Source: Linderina pennispora (taxonomy: Eukaryota > Kickxellomycota > Kickxellomycetes > Kickxellales > Kickxellaceae). Taken from it: a DNA stretch of 64,000 nucleotides. The stretch spans positions 930,001 to 994,000 of the forward strand of contig NW_024468253.1 of NCBI RefSeq assembly GCF_002104995.1, written 5' to 3'. A program made the position numbers and the translations under genes. Below are positions 30,479 through 42,456 of this stretch, piece by piece. Under the pieces are notes generated by a model. The model was not told where the DNA came from and did not search any database. It saw only the letters and a list, made by a program, of their open reading frames with translations. Position 1 is the stretch's first letter. Each line of letters begins with the position of its first letter.

Positions 30479-31753
30479 TCTTCTATAAAAAGTCAGGTAA
30501 TATGGAAATGAGATAAAAGGTTTTATGCAGTGCCAAGAGGGCTCTGAGAACCTCACTGCTGGCATGAATCCAAGGCTTTCACGTGGATCACCTCAAAAAA
30601 AAAACGGCCCGCTGTTTGGGCAGTTTTCCAATCCTGCGCTTCAGCGAATAGCAGGCAGATTCGGAACGGAGCAACAGAAAGGCGCATTGCAGAGACGTGC
30701 TGCCTGGAATCCAGGGAGGGACATGCAGCAGCAGGCAGCACAGCAGCCAGCAGCAGCAGCACACGCCACTATGCGCTGAGCAGGCGATGCATACCACCCA
30801 GCCATGTATACCTTGACAGCCATCCAGGGGATGGAAGAGTAGATCGCCGGCTAAGCCACTGGTCTCGCATTCACGCGATTGTGTTCAGCGCTCGCTTCGG
30901 TGTTGTTCACGGCGTAACCTCAGAGAACTGCGGGCCATTCTACCCACTGGCTTTGTACGACCAGCGACTTCGCGAAGGGCAGAGGTTGCAGGTATCCTTG
31001 GAGCCAGAGCGCGAATCAGATGACGGCATACACGATGCTCCGCGTGTCTGGCGCATCGCCAAAGAAGAAAGCATGCTCGATGACGCAGAGTCCCGCCATG
31101 CGGTTCATTCTGGCGGTGCCTCCTCGACACCTGTTTCTCGCAAGGTCCAGGCATCAAGGCCGGTTATTAAACGATCGACACGAAGCGTGCTGTGGACAGC
31201 GCATTGTCAGGTGCATGCTTAGAAAGATGGACTGGCTTCAAGGCGAGGGGAAGCCAGGCCCGGTGGTTTAATATCGCGAGCAGATGCTGCTACGAAACAA
31301 GCCGGTCAGTCAACATGGGCTCTACTGTGAGACCAGTGGCTCGCCCTGCCGTGCTGGCCAGTCAGCGGCGGGCCTCACTCTGGCTATGCCTTGTTTTTCG
31401 GCACAAAGAAATCGAGACTGGGGCACGACTCTTGCACGCTCTACACTATCGGAGTGAGGAAATAGAAGAGGGAAAGTGCAGTAAATAATCCTCGACGATC
31501 ACCAACACTGATGTGTTTCTGGCTCCCCCTCACCCCGCGACTCTGGCGCTGGAGGCTGCGTTTCTGGAAAAAGGCTCGCTGCAATCTCGCACCTCCCTTC
31601 TCTACATTTCGTCTCCCCTTTCTGAATTTATAAGCAAGCGCTCTTCTTTCTATCTTTCTGTATCGACACCACTTATATTTGCATTTTTCTGGGCACTATT
31701 CCAGCCACTTTCTTCTGCACATACTCTTCAAAAAAAAAGCACGACCTTTCACA
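30479..31753. promoter_or_regulatory. 1.3-kb divergent spacer between MSP1 and the Ank-DIL gene
   Basis: No conserved frame. It contains a CAG-rich microsatellite-like tract at 30723-30763 and a pyrimidine-rich leader (31590-31740) immediately before the Ank-DIL ATG, typical of fungal promoters. Confidence 0.45.
30723..30763. repeat. CAG-rich imperfect repeat
   Basis: ATGCAGCAGCAGGCAGCACA and CAGCAGCCAGCAGCAGCAGC form an imperfect CAG/GCA tract in noncoding sequence upstream of MSP1. Confidence 0.6.
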
Positions 31754-34700
31754 ATGACCGACGCCAGCTTCCTTTCAGACGACTTTCAGAGCGAGGCCGG
31801 CATTATCTCGTCAGCAGCGCTGCCAGACGACGCCAAGCGCGCGCAGCTCTCGCAGCGGTTCTCGCGGGCGGCCAGCAACGGCGACATAACCCAGGTGCAG
31901 CGCCTGTGGGAGTCCTGTGAGGGAGTAAAGTGGATAGACATTGACTACCGTGACGAGGAAGGCAGCACACCGCTCATCTGCGCATCGGCGTTTGGTCACG
32001 CTAGCATAGCCGAGATGCTGCTCGAGTATGGCGCCGACGTGGATGCCCAGGACAAGTGTAAGTCTTGACAATTGTTGATATCCAACTGTTGGCGCTATTT
32101 TCCTCTACTACCTTTGACGTCGCCGGGCTGGTTGAGTGAGGAGGAGCGGAGGGTGCCTTACTGCCCATTGTTATTTTTCGTAATGGGTGGTGCCGTCTGC
32201 TGCTGCTAGCTTGCGCGGGCTTATTTTTGCACTCCAGTTCCCCTTCGCTTTGGAGAAAAAAGAGCCCGTCTCCATTCCAGGTTTGTGGGCGATGGGGGGG
32301 GGCGGAGGCGGTGTGGAGAAAGGCTGAGCCGGACATTATATCCACAGTGACCACTTGCTATTCCATATCATCCGCAGAATGGGCAGAGGCGCGGGTGGGC
32401 CTTAATTTAGAAAGCAGCCTCCAGATGTGAACTTGCCATGCTGATTATAGCTATCGGCTCCCCAAATCCTACCAACTGTAGCTGGCTGGACAGCGCTGAT
32501 GTGGGCCACGACAAAACACGACGAGGAGCTGGTGCGCACACTGCTCGAGCACGGGGCCTCGTCATCGGCCAAGACGGCCCGCGGACACACTGCAATGAAC
32601 ATTGCGTCGTCGAATCTCTCGGGCTCAGACACAGAAAGCTTCCGGCCCATTTCCGATGCGCCATCGCCCCGGGAAGAGGCCATGGCATTGTCTGCGGAGC
32701 GCGCATTATCGCCACGCAGTTCAGAGTTTGACCACAGCGACCTGGTACCGCCGGGCAGTCCACACTCGTCTATTAGCACACCCAGGACCCGCGGCACCCG
32801 CGGGCAGAGCGTGCTGGACATGCTGCAGGCGAGCACCGTTCGTGCCGGGCAAGCGCACGAGCGGCAGCTCGGTGGTGTCGACAGATGACCGCAGCGGCAT
32901 GTCGGGAAACACAAGCCGCGTGGCCAACGATGGGCTGGGTCTGGCAATAACGACATCCGACAGCGAGGCCGCAGCGGCCAATGAGCTTGGCGACCGCCTG
33001 CGCACGCTTACGATGGATAGCAAGGCCGAGTACCAGGAGAAGCTCAAGAGCAACGGCGACAGCGGGTTTTCGGAGGACGGTGATGGGAACAACGACGGCC
33101 CGGCAAAGTTCGACTGGGACACGCTGCAGCTCGACCAAATGTACGTGATTTCCGAGGAGACCATCCCGAAGCTGCTGCATGCGATAGTGCGTGAGATCAA
33201 GCCCGAGCGCTGGATCCAGGACGGTGTTACCGGCGAGCACAAGTTTGTGCCGGCCAGCGTGATCTTCTTGTCGACGCGGTTCGCCCATCACCTGCAGACC
33301 GAAGAGTTCTTGCAGTCGTTCCTGTCGGACGCGATTGCAGCCATTATCCACGCTGTGCAGTCGCACAAGAGCAGTCCGGTGGATCTGGCGTTCTGGATCT
33401 CCAACATCCAGGCCCTGATATACTACTTTAAGCGCGACAAGGCTTTGGTTCAGATCACCAGCGAGGCCCAGGGCCGTCTGTCCGAGTGCATGCAGGACGC
33501 CTACGCGCTGCTGACCAAGGCTGTGCAGGCTGACATTGAGCCATTGCTGGATACCGCCATGCTGGCATACGATGCAATGCCGGATCTGTTTGCGGATGTC
33601 AAATTCGAGGCCGACAAGTCGCAGCGGCTCACCATGTTCTTCTTTGGCAACAGCGCAGACAAGACCCGCAAGAGCTCTGACGGCCGCCCATTGCGGACGC
33701 TCGCAGACCACCGTGAACAAGGGCGGGCGCTCTGGTCCGGCCCCGCCGCAGCAGTATCCTAACCCGGGCTATTAACGAGGACAGCACCGGCGAAGCCCCG
33801 CAGTGGATCACTGCCGTGGAGAAGGCACGTGGGCAGCACTCGCACATGCGGTCGTCTTCCGGCGACACATTTGTGATGGCGCGGCCCAGCCGCGATGCCC
33901 GCGACCTGTTTGGGAGCCCATCGCCGCGCACCATCACATATATCCTGGACTGTCTGCTGGATTTGCTGCAGATGTGCGAGGTGCATTCATTTGTATCCTA
34001 CAGCATTGTGCGGCAGCTGCTGTGCTACCTGGGCTACGAGATGTTCAACCGCGTGCTGACCACTCGCGAGTTTTGCTCGCGGTCGCGCGCCATGCAGATC
34101 CGCATGAATGCTACCAGCATCAGCGACTGGGTGCGCAAGATCGGTCCCCAGCTGCCGGCTCCGCACGCGGGAACCGAGTCTGCCAGCGACAGCGCCGCGA
34201 CCCTATACGACCAGTACTTTGCGCCCCTGGTCGAGCTCGTGCAGCTCCTGCAGTGTCTGACCACCTTGCCTGACCTGGCCGAGTTCCTCGAGACCACATC
34301 GGGCATGTCGAGTCTCAACATCCTGCAACAGGAGACAGTACTGACAAATTACCGCTACGAGGTGGGCGAGCCGCGTGTCGCCCAGGATATTACGCAGTAC
34401 CTGCACTCTACAGCCACCGATGTCAAGGAGCGCCAGCGCATTAACCGCGAGAAGATCAGTATCGAGAAGGCGTCGCGCCGCAGTATGGCGGCATCGGTCA
34501 GCGAGCGTCGCACTATGGACGGCCGCCCGAACCTCTCGTCGCTGGACATGGCCACAACCACGAGCCGCGGCACCATGGGCGGTCTGGTGCGGTTCTCTGC
34601 CGACCCAAACGAGCTGCCGCGCGAGTCTGGAACCGTGTCTGTAGCCAGCCCCACTGCATCGGCTACTCCGTCAAACACTGGCAGCTCAACGCTGCTGCCG

Positions 34701-35358
34701 CTGCACAAAACTGGCCGTCCACGGGCCGGCAGCCGGGCAGGTGCGCGTCGTGGCCTTCTGCTGCCGATTGGCCGTCCTGCTGCATCGCAGCAGCCAGGCG
34801 CACAGCCGACGGCAGCCGCGAAGCCCTCAGCACGCACACTGTTTACCAATTCAAGCGAGACTGCCAGCCTGGACGGCCGGCGGCGCGCCAACACCACTGA
34901 GCCCGGGCGGGACGAAGACGACCACCTGGACGGCCAGGCGTTCCTGCACGACGTGTACCAAAACATGCCGCACTCGGCCGTTGTGTCCACCACACACTCG
35001 TACCAGTCGTCCGTGGCCGATGAGACCGAGTCGGTGACCAGCGATCCAGACACCATGTCGTCGAGCTTGCGCGGGCCGAAGGGCCGCAAGTGCCGCGCCG
35101 AGGACATGAACGAGCTCCTGGACTCGGTCGAGCTCCTGCCGTTTGCTGTGCCCACGAGCCGCGAATGGCTGGCGTGGTGGACCTCGCATGCAGGAGCGCG
35201 GCAGCGAGCAGGCGAAGCACACGCGCGATTGGAGTAGCGAGACCGTCCGCGTTGGCCAGCAGGTGGGCAAGGATGCCTGCGCTGGCGCTGGTGTGCGCGC
35301 CGAGCTCATCCCCACTGTGCCCGAGGAGTTCCTGAGCGTGCTGTCCAGCATCTCGTAA
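31754..35358 (+). CDS. Ankyrin-repeat plus DIL (dilute) domain protein, frame-broken
   Basis: Exon 1 (31754-32057) and exon 2 (from 32482) flank a 424-bp intron (GTAAGT...CTGTAG); joining gives VDAQDKSGWTALMWATTKHD, a continuous ankyrin repeat. Further ankyrin units: STPLICASAFGHASIAEMLL and RTLLEHGASSSAKTARGHTA. After a Ser-rich linker the DIL domain, as at the myosin-V cargo-binding tail, contains VPASVIFLSTRFAHHLQTEE, LAFWISNIQALIYYFKRDKA, ITYILDCLLDLLQMCEVHSF and YSIVRQLLCYLGYEMFNRVL. A disordered tail ends ELIPTVPEEFLSVLSSIS. Breaks near 32880, 33730, 33770 and 35180 are all +1. Ankyrin-DIL proteins without a motor are known in fungi; a trafficking or polarity role is inferred. Length is about 1,060 residues. 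Confidence 0.83.
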
Positions 35359-35425
35359 TGCCAGCAATACACTTGGAGTCTTGTTTTTCACAACATTTAA
35401 TATTGATGTCATTTAAAACGATCCC

Positions 35426-36222
35426 TCAGGCCTCGTCGTCATCCAGCAACTTGGCCAGGCATTCCTGGCAGTACCACGATCCCTTGGGCGGTGATGTCAG
35501 CCCGACGCACTCCCAGTGGAACCACTCGTACCGGCAGTCGTTGCCGTCGCATGCCACCATGTCTCCATACGACACCTGCTGGCAGAAGCAGTACAGCTGG
35601 TCGTCCGACTCCTCGATGCCAGCCCCAGCCTCCTCGAACCCATCCAGCGACACAATCGACGCCATCTTCAGCTGCTTCTTGTGTCTGGGCGCCTGCCCGC
35701 CCATGTGCCTGCGCTTCGGCGCGCTCCTGGCAAACCCGCCGTCCCCGTCCATGCTAAAGCCCGGAACGCTCTCCATGCGCTTCGGCTGCCTGAACGCCAG
35801 CTCGCCCGTGGAAATACCCACTGTGCCCAGGCTATTAGTGCACCGGCGTGTAGATGCGCTTGGTCGATTCGCCCGACTTGTCGTACTGTCTGATCTCCGC
35901 ATCCAGCTTGGTCAAATGCCGCTGCACAATGGTCATGGCCTTCTTGGTCAGGCGGATCTTCTCCAGGCTGAATTGCTTGGCGTCTGCGTGCTGCTTTTCC
36001 GAGCGTCTGGAGGATCTGGAGTTCGCGGTCCGAGGCCCGCTCGCGGTTGGCTTTGTCTTTGAGGTCGCGCTGCAGGAGCCGCTCTTGCATGTGGATCTGG
36101 GCCACGCACTCTGCGTATTTCTCGTCCAGATCTGTGATCTCAGAGAACAGGTGGCGGATCTCCGAGGGCACATTCTCCATGTTGCTGACAAAGTCGGCGA
36201 GTGCGAGTCCAATGTCTTCCAT
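35426..36222 (-). CDS. ING-family PHD-finger protein (histone acetyltransferase subunit), frame-broken
   Basis: The N-terminal ING helical region reads MEDIGLALADFVSNMENVPS EIRHLFSEITDLDEKYAECV and, after a frame change near 36005, KQHADAKQFSLEKIRLTKKA; a second change near 35840 separates the stop after RIYTPVH from the continuation. The C-terminal PHD finger has the Cys4-His-Cys3 pattern: YCFCQQVSYGDMVACDGNDC, then YEWFHWECVGL and KGSWYCQEC. ING PHD fingers bind H3K4me3 and recruit NuA4-type acetyltransferases (Yng2 in yeast) or deacetylases (Pho23). The subfamily is not clear from sequence. It converges on the Ank-DIL gene with 67 bp between stops. Confidence 0.88.
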
Positions 36223-36343
36223 TGCTTCAGCAGTACTTTATGCAATGCAGAGTTGTGTGTGTTGATTGTAAAGGCTTTTTCTTGCCTTCGACCCAGCGGG
36301 TGTCATTTTCCGAAAATTTATGCAAATCTAGGCATTAGGTATG

Positions 36344-37366
36344 TTACGGGGAACGTCCATCATGGCACATGATGCAGCCTCCCTTTTGGAAATGTATGTC
36401 ATGGTGGGATGCATAAGGCAAGCGGCAGCTTGTACCAGTTTGCACATGTCTTAGCCACTGCAGATCGAACCTCAACCGATGAAAGGCTTGGGTCACTTGT
36501 CCCTTGGTGACGATGGCTCTGACGCATCTTCTGTCCGCTCCTCTGTCAGCTCCTCTGTCAGCTCCTTTGCCAGCTCCTCTGTCGACTCCTGCGGACTGCT
36601 CTTCCTCTGTCTTCACTTCCGCTTGCTCGCTTTGGTCGTCCTCTGTAGATTCGGGAGATTGTGTCCATTGACCGCTTATTTCCAGCAACCAGCAGCGACA
36701 GATCATCGCTTTCCTCCTCTGTGCTGCTCCCTCCACTCTCCTTCGCTTCCTGGTCGGAGACTCCTGCTCCACAGCCCTTGGCCTGGGCTCAGGCGGCGAC
36801 ACTGGCGATGCCTGCTGACTCGAATGCTCCGAATTCATAATCAAAATCATCGTCTCCGCCGCCCTCTCATCCTCATTAATCCCAGAGAGCTCAAATCTCG
36901 GCGCCCTCGCCACATTGCTCTCCGCGCGCCTCTCCAGCCGCTGCGGACACGAAAACACGCCCTCCCGGCCAGCCGCCGTCTGCGGCACCATCGAGCTATG
37001 TCTGCTCAGCTGCCGGTACCTGTGCCCTGTAGGGCTCACCAGCGGCGAGTTTGCCGAGTGCGCCCGCAGCGCCCGCATTGGCCGCCGCGTCGGCGACAGC
37101 AGGATTGTGGTGGGATCGACCATGGCCTTGAGCCGCATCAGGCCCTCTTTCAGCGTCCGCGTCACCTGCACTATCTCCAGTGTCTCGCGGCTGCGCTGCT
37201 GCGCTGCGGGGCTGCCCACAAAGTGCATTGTGCGCTTGCCCGGAGGCGCGCTTTGGATGGTCGAGCCTGAGGCGCTCGGCTGACGGTGTGCGTGCCGCTC
37301 GGGCGTCTGCGCCGGGACTGCTTGGCTGCTGCTTTGCTGTGGTGGGGGAGAGGACGACATGGACAT
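36344..37366 (-). CDS. Ser/Pro-rich protein, possible Whi5/Nrm1-type G1/S repressor
   Basis: A 340-codon frame starting MSMSSSPPPQQSSSQAVPAQ, low complexity with several SP/TP sites (ILLSPTRRP, NSPLVSPTG, QASPVSPPE, QESPTRKRRR). Two segments recall Whi5/Nrm1 repressors of SBF/MBF: a helix around EIVQVTRTLKEGLMRLKAM and the motif NEDERAAETMILIMNSEHS, like the AAxxLLxLxxSP element seen in fungal Whi5-type proteins. Likely CDK sites and a basic KRRR patch (nuclear signal) agree with that. Assignment rests on short motifs. The C-terminal part after the tandem repeat (GADRGADRGADR) may be out of frame. Confidence 0.4.
   Translation of the reverse strand: MSMSSSPPPQQSSSQAVPAQTPERHAHRQPSASGSTIQSAPPGKRTMHFVGSPAAQQRSRETLEIVQVTRTLKEGLMRLKAMVDPTTILLSPTRRPMRALRAHSANSPLVSPTGHRYRQLSRHSSMVPQTAAGREGVFSCPQRLERRAESNVARAPRFELSGINEDERAAETMILIMNSEHSSQQASPVSPPEPRPRAVEQESPTRKRRRVEGAAQRRKAMICRCWLLEISGQWTQSPESTEDDQSEQAEVKTEEEQSAGVDRGAGKGADRGADRGADRRCVRAIVTKGQVTQAFHRLRFDLQWLRHVQTGTSCRLPYASHHDIHFQKGGCIMCHDGRSP
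36537..36585. repeat. 12-bp tandem repeat, four copies
   Basis: GCTCCTCTGTCA is repeated with small changes (CTCCTTTGCCA, CTCCTCTGTCG). On the minus strand it encodes the Gly-Ala-Asp-Arg repeats of the Whi5-like gene; on the plus strand it reads as Ser-Ser-Val repeats. Confidence 0.7.
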
Positions 37367-37894
37367 TGCAGTGCCAAATTCCGCTGGGAACTCTGAAACG
37401 GGCCCAAATTAAGAGGGAGGAGGAAGGTGAAACGAGAAATAATAAAAAGTACAGTTGAAGCGTCGCAGACAATAGAAAACCAGTGGTTCTCGATAGCGAA
37501 GAGTAAAACAGAGAGGGAGATATAAGCGAGAAAAAGGCAGTGGAGAGCGGAGGAAAAAGGGAAGGAATCAGGCCGTGAGGATGCCGCTGTCGAGCAGAAT
37601 GGCTGGACGAAACAATGGACGCGTTTGTGCGCGCTCCCGTGCGGTTTGGCGCGTCGCAGATTCTGATCTGGCAGATTGGCGATCATCTCACGTGATGTGA
37701 TTTAAGGTCTGCATTCGCTGTAGTGACGAGGACCGGAATCTGCTTTTGTGTGCATGCACAATTCGCCTGTCTCTGCAAATGCGACCCTTTCCTCGCTGAA
37801 CGCTCCAAGCTCTACTTTTCCCACATCTGTTAATTCCAGCACCCTATTCCTAGCCAAAGGAGGAAAGGACTACGCAAAACACACACATTACAAA
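37367..37894. promoter_or_regulatory. Divergent promoter of the Whi5-like and AP-1 gamma genes
   Basis: 528 bp between start codons. The minus-side leader is A/G-rich, the plus-side has ACACACA before the AP-1 gamma ATG. No gene seen. Confidence 0.45.
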
Positions 37895-40570
37895 ATGTCG
37901 TTTTTTAGGCTCAGAGACCTCATCCGAGCAGTGCGCGTGTGTAAGACGGCGGCGGATGAGCGCAATGTTATCCAGCGGGAATCAGCGGCAATCCGCACAT
38001 CGTTCAAGGAGGACAATTCGCAGGACACGCGGTACGTCAACGTGCAGAAGCTGCTGTACATTTACTTGCTTGGCTTCCCGGTGCAGTTTGGCCAGCTCGA
38101 GTGCTTGAAGCTGGCTGCCAGCTCCAAGTTTGCTGACAAGCGGGTGGGCTACCTCGGCGTCAGTCTCCTGCTGGACGAGAAGCAGGAGATCCTGACGCTG
38201 CTGACAAACTGCCTGAAGAGTGACATGAACAACCCCGACGACTACCTGGTGGGCCTGGCACTGTGCACGCTGTCAAACGTTGCGTCATCGGAGGTTGCCA
38301 ACGATCTGGTTGACGAGGTCGAGCGGCTGATCGACTCGTCAAGGTCGTACCTGCGCAAGAAGGCCGCCATGGCAGCGGTCCGGATCGTGCGCAAGGAGCC
38401 AGAGCTCGCTGGAGCCGTTCCTGCGGCGCGCACGCTCCTTGCTGGGCGACAAGCACCACGGTGTGCAGCTGGCTGCTGTGGCATTGGTGACCGAGATGTG
38501 CAACCATAGCCAGCAGGCGCTCGACGAGGGCCGCAAGCTGGTGCCAATTATTGTGCGGCAGCTCAAGGGCCTCTTGGCGTCGACGTCGTCGCCCGAGCAC
38601 GAGGTGGGCGGAATCGCGGATCCGTTCCTGCAGGTTGGAATTCTGCGGCTGCTGCGCGTGGTGGCCCGTGGGTCGCAGGAGGCTGCCGACGAGCTCAACG
38701 ATGTTCTGACGCAGGTGGCCACGCAGACCGATGGCTCGAAGAATGTAGGCACAGCAATTCTGTACGAGTGCGCAGTCACAGCACTGGCCATTCCGTCAGA
38801 GCAGGCGCTGCGTGTGTTGGCGATTAATCTGCTGGGCAAATTCTTGGCCAACCGGGACAACAACGTGCGCTACGTGGCCCTGGCCACGCTGTCTACGGCC
38901 GTGATCACCGAGGCTCCCTCCGTGCAGCGGCACCGCGCTACCGTGCTGCAGTGTCTGGGCGACGGCGATATCAGTATCCGGCGGCGCGCGCTCGACCTGA
39001 GCTTTGCCCTGATCAACGCGCAGAACGTCAAGCCGATCGTCGCCGAGATCCTGAAGGCCTTGCCCACCATTGACGTCGAGTTCCGCCCATCGATGGTGTA
39101 CCGCCTGAGCGCAGCAGTGACGCTGTTTGGCGACTCGCTCGACTGGCGTGTCGAGACTATGCTGCGCGTTATGCGCCATGGCGGCAAGTACCTAAATGCC
39201 CGCGACATGTTCAAGTTTATCCGTCTGGTTGCTGCTGAGGCTGACGAGACCCTGCAGCGCCGCGCGACTCGCATCAGCTTTGCCCTTCTAGAGCAGGATA
39301 TCTCGCAAGAGAAGATGGTGATTGCTGGCTCCTGGCTCATTGGCGAGTACGCCGACTTGCTAGTGTCCAACGGGTCATCAGGGGCTGCCGCCAATTGAGC
39401 AGTCTACTGGCACAGCTGGTCTTGATGACGACGCTCTAGATATCCTTGGTGCCCTGGGCAAGCCAATCCAGCGCAAGCAGAGCAGTCCTGGCGCTGAGAG
39501 CACCTCATCTGCCATGGCCCTGACCGCCATTGACCCGAATGGCGAGCTGCCCGAGGCGATCCCCGAGCCTGCCGACGTTGTGCGTCTCCTGGCAGCAATT
39601 GCCAAGTCGCCAGTTGTGGCCCCCTCGTGCCACCATGTCGCACTGACTGCCTTGGCCAAGCTCTCCGGCCGGTTCTCCCACCTCCCGGCAGTGGTAGGAA
39701 ACATTCGCAGCGCGCTCGAGAAGCATACTCGCTCAATGGATGTCGAAACACAGGCACGCGGTGCAGAATTCGCCAAGCTGCTGAGCTCGCAGCTCGACAG
39801 CGTGCGCGCAGGCGTCGTCGACCGGATGCCAGCACCAGAGTACACCGATGTGCCATACGAGGAGTACGTGCTGAACCCGACTGCCATGCGCATGAAGGCG
39901 TTGACTATCATCTCTCGGCCGGCCATTCAGGCGGCCGACCTGCTGGGCACAGACACTGATGAGAGCGATCCGGCGGCTCAGGCTGCAGCTGAGAGAGCGC
40001 TCAGGGAGAAGAAGAACAAACAGTCGGTGGTCTCAGGATCTGCTGAATCTTATGGATGACGTGCCCCCTGCTGCTTCTCCTGCCTCTGCTGCTGCTGCGC
40101 CAGCACCCCGAGTCAAACGCCGACCTGCTGGGCGACTTGCTGGGTGGAGCGTCAATCTCAACGCCCTCACCGCCACCTTGCTCAGGCTGCCCAGCCCGAG
40201 CAGTCGGCCGGACCTGAACAAGGAGTACGAAGTGTACAACGCCGATGGCCTACGCATTACTATGACACCCTCAAAGAAGCCTAAGCTGCCCACAGTTCGT
40301 TGACATGCTGGCGACGTTCTACAATGGACGGCGAGGCAGCCATCTCCGGCCTGAACTTTTTGGTGGCCGTGCCCAAGTCGCAGAAGCTGCAGATTCTGCC
40401 GCCCTCAAGCCAGAACATTGCCGTTGGTGTCTCAGCGACTCAGCTGGTGCGTGTGTCAAACCCGACAAGGTCGCCAATCCGCCTGCGCATGAAGCTGACG
40501 TACCAGTCGGGCAGCCAGAATGTCGACAACATGTTTGACTTTAGTGGATTTCCCGGCCTCGGTTGTGTAG
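37895..40570 (+). CDS. APL4: AP-1 clathrin adaptor gamma subunit, frame-broken
   Basis: Large subunit of AP-1, which sorts cargo between trans-Golgi and endosomes. The trunk starts MSFFRLRDLIRAVRVCKTAA and shows KLLYIYLLGFPVQFGQLECL, DKRVGYLGVSLLLDEKQEIL, KHHGVQLAAVALVTEMC and LEQDISQEKMVIAGSWLIGE. A hinge (LGTDTDESDPAAQAAAERAL) and a weak clathrin-box-like DLLNLMDD precede the gamma-ear: EYEVYNADGLRITMTPSKK and SGLNFLVAVPKSQKLQILPP. Six +1 breaks occur near 38408, 39393, 40045, 40295, 40326 and 40553; crossing the last gives GFPASVV and a stop at 40570, the normal place for an ear domain to end. Without it the frame runs to 40692. About 885 residues. Confidence 0.92.
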
Positions 40571-40782
40571 TCAGCCACCCACACTCATATTCCCTTTCTT
40601 ACCTTACATTCACATACTTTCTTTCTAAACATAGTCTGTTTGTCACATTCCTGAAGCATCTCAATCCATTAGTACATGGCCCCTGTCCATAACTGCGAGT
40701 ATACACGTAGTGGGGGAAACGCATAGTTGAATATCCAATTCCTTGCCATTAAACCTGTCTTCTATGGCTACTTCCCAACTCC

Positions 40783-42456
40783 ATGAATCATGATATCTCG
40801 AGCATATCCAATGCGCTTGTGCCTTCAAAGCAGTGCCTGCTGATAGCACGAAGGACGCTTGCAGCGCCTGCATCTAACATTAAGACAGACGCAGTCCACC
40901 GACGGCGTACCTGCATCGGTTTAGGACGCAAAATCCTGCAGCTTGCGCCGACTCCAGCTGCACCCGACTGCATCCCCATCTCAGTCCGCACACTATCCAC
41001 GCTGGACCGCTTCCGAGAAGCAGCATCTGCTCTCCCTGATCAGCGAGCAGCGCACTCGGCTTGGCGCCATTGACTGGGTTGGCATATCGCAACAAATGCC
41101 CGGCAGGCAAGCGCACGCACAAGCAGTGTCACAGCATGTACAAAAATCTCCTCAAGCAAATGCGTACGGCTGCCGGGACCAAAAACCCGGCGAAATCGCT
41201 GATTGAGGAATCACTGGTGTCAACGTACAAGCGGTGGACACCGGAGGAGGATAAGCTGCTGATAGCGCTACGGTCGGTCGGCAATATGTCGTGGAAGGAG
41301 ACTGCTGAGGCGATTAAAAGCAGCCTCAGTCATACAATGCAAGAACAGATATCGGTATCTGCGCACCCGGAGAGGACCCTCACAGCCGCCGCTGAGGAAG
41401 GACTTGAGGCGCAAATCCGATCCAAAGACCCCTGCGTACAAATACAAGCCAGTCAAGCAAGGCAAGGCAGAGCCGTGGACCAAAAAGCGACGACGAAAGG
41501 CTACGCAGGCTGCTGGTCGAGTCTCGCACATTCGATTTCTGGCAGCTACACACGCAGTTCCCAGACAAGAACTACGGGGCAATGTACCTGTCGTTGTACA
41601 GGCTATGCACGCAGCCGGTGTTTTCTGGCGGCATGTGGAGCAGCGATGAGCACCGCGCTCTGCTCAGACTAGTAGGTCAGCACGGGGAGCGACTGGCAGG
41701 CAATTGCAGAGGCCATGCCGACTGGTCGCACACACATTCAATGCCGCACCCACTACATTGCATACTGCGTCAAGCCGGGCGTCCGCCGTGGACAGTGGTC
41801 AGAAGACGAAACCGCACAGCTACTGCATCTGGTAGACCTGGAGTGCCAGCGAAGGCTCAGCGAGAGGAGCTCGGTCAAGTGGCCATTGAGCCATCAGGGA
41901 CTTGCAGGCGCCAGGGCGGTTCCTGGATGCCCTGCAGAAGGATGAAAGCGGGTCCGCAGCGGCCGCAGCTGTCAACGGAACACCGCCAGTGGAGATCAAC
42001 TGGGCGCTGGTTGCCTCACGCATAATGACACGTACTGCCAACCAGTGTCGGACAAAATTCCATTCTATGCGCTCTAGCCACGAGAGCAGGCTCTGCAGCG
42101 AAGTGTGGACGTGCGAGGAAGATTTGGCGCTTTACAAACTACACAAGGAAAACCCCAACAGATGGACCTGGATTGCAGCCAACCTGCCACGGCCACGGCG
42201 CCGAGAGTCGGTGGTCAGGAGGTATACTCAGTATCTCGGGATATATGTTGACATGCTGCGCAGATGTCGGCCACACTTTGATCCCCTGGATGACAACATG
42301 CATGAGGTTCACATGAGATGTGAGGTATTGGCCTGGTACCGCGGGCAGATGGAGGGGTACCGTGACCCTGCCAAGCGTCCAGATAATATGGATTTGACCG
42401 GATTGCGGGCATTGCGGGCATCGCGGGCATCGCGGGAAGGAAAAGGCGAGAATTAG
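40783..42456 (+). CDS. Multi-repeat Myb/SANT DNA-binding protein, frame-broken
   Basis: At least five Myb-like repeats are scattered over all three frames: YPRWTASEKQHLLSLISEQR, STYKRWTPEEDKLLIALRSV, GGMWSSDEHRALLRLVGQHG, GQWSEDETAQLLHLVDLECQ and EVWTCEEDLALYKLHKENPN, with recognition-helix-like ends (INWALVASRIMTRTANQCRT, RTHIQCRTHY). Evenly spaced tryptophans and the R-x-x-x-QCRxH/K pattern are typical of c-Myb/SNAPC4/Reb1-type proteins. A transcription or snRNA-promoter role is inferred. The start is uncertain (an ATG at 40783 opens a frame), and at least five breaks occur. The C-terminus contains a 9-bp tandem repeat. Confidence 0.7.
42402..42437. repeat. 9-bp tandem repeat in the 3' end of the Myb gene
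   Basis: ATTGCGGGC/ATCGCGGGC is repeated four times and encodes Leu/Ser-Arg-Ala units just before the stop codon. Confidence 0.7.

Noticed and set aside
30723-30763. CRISPR-like or structured array
   Set aside because: It is a simple imperfect CAG tract with no spacers; the organism is eukaryotic.
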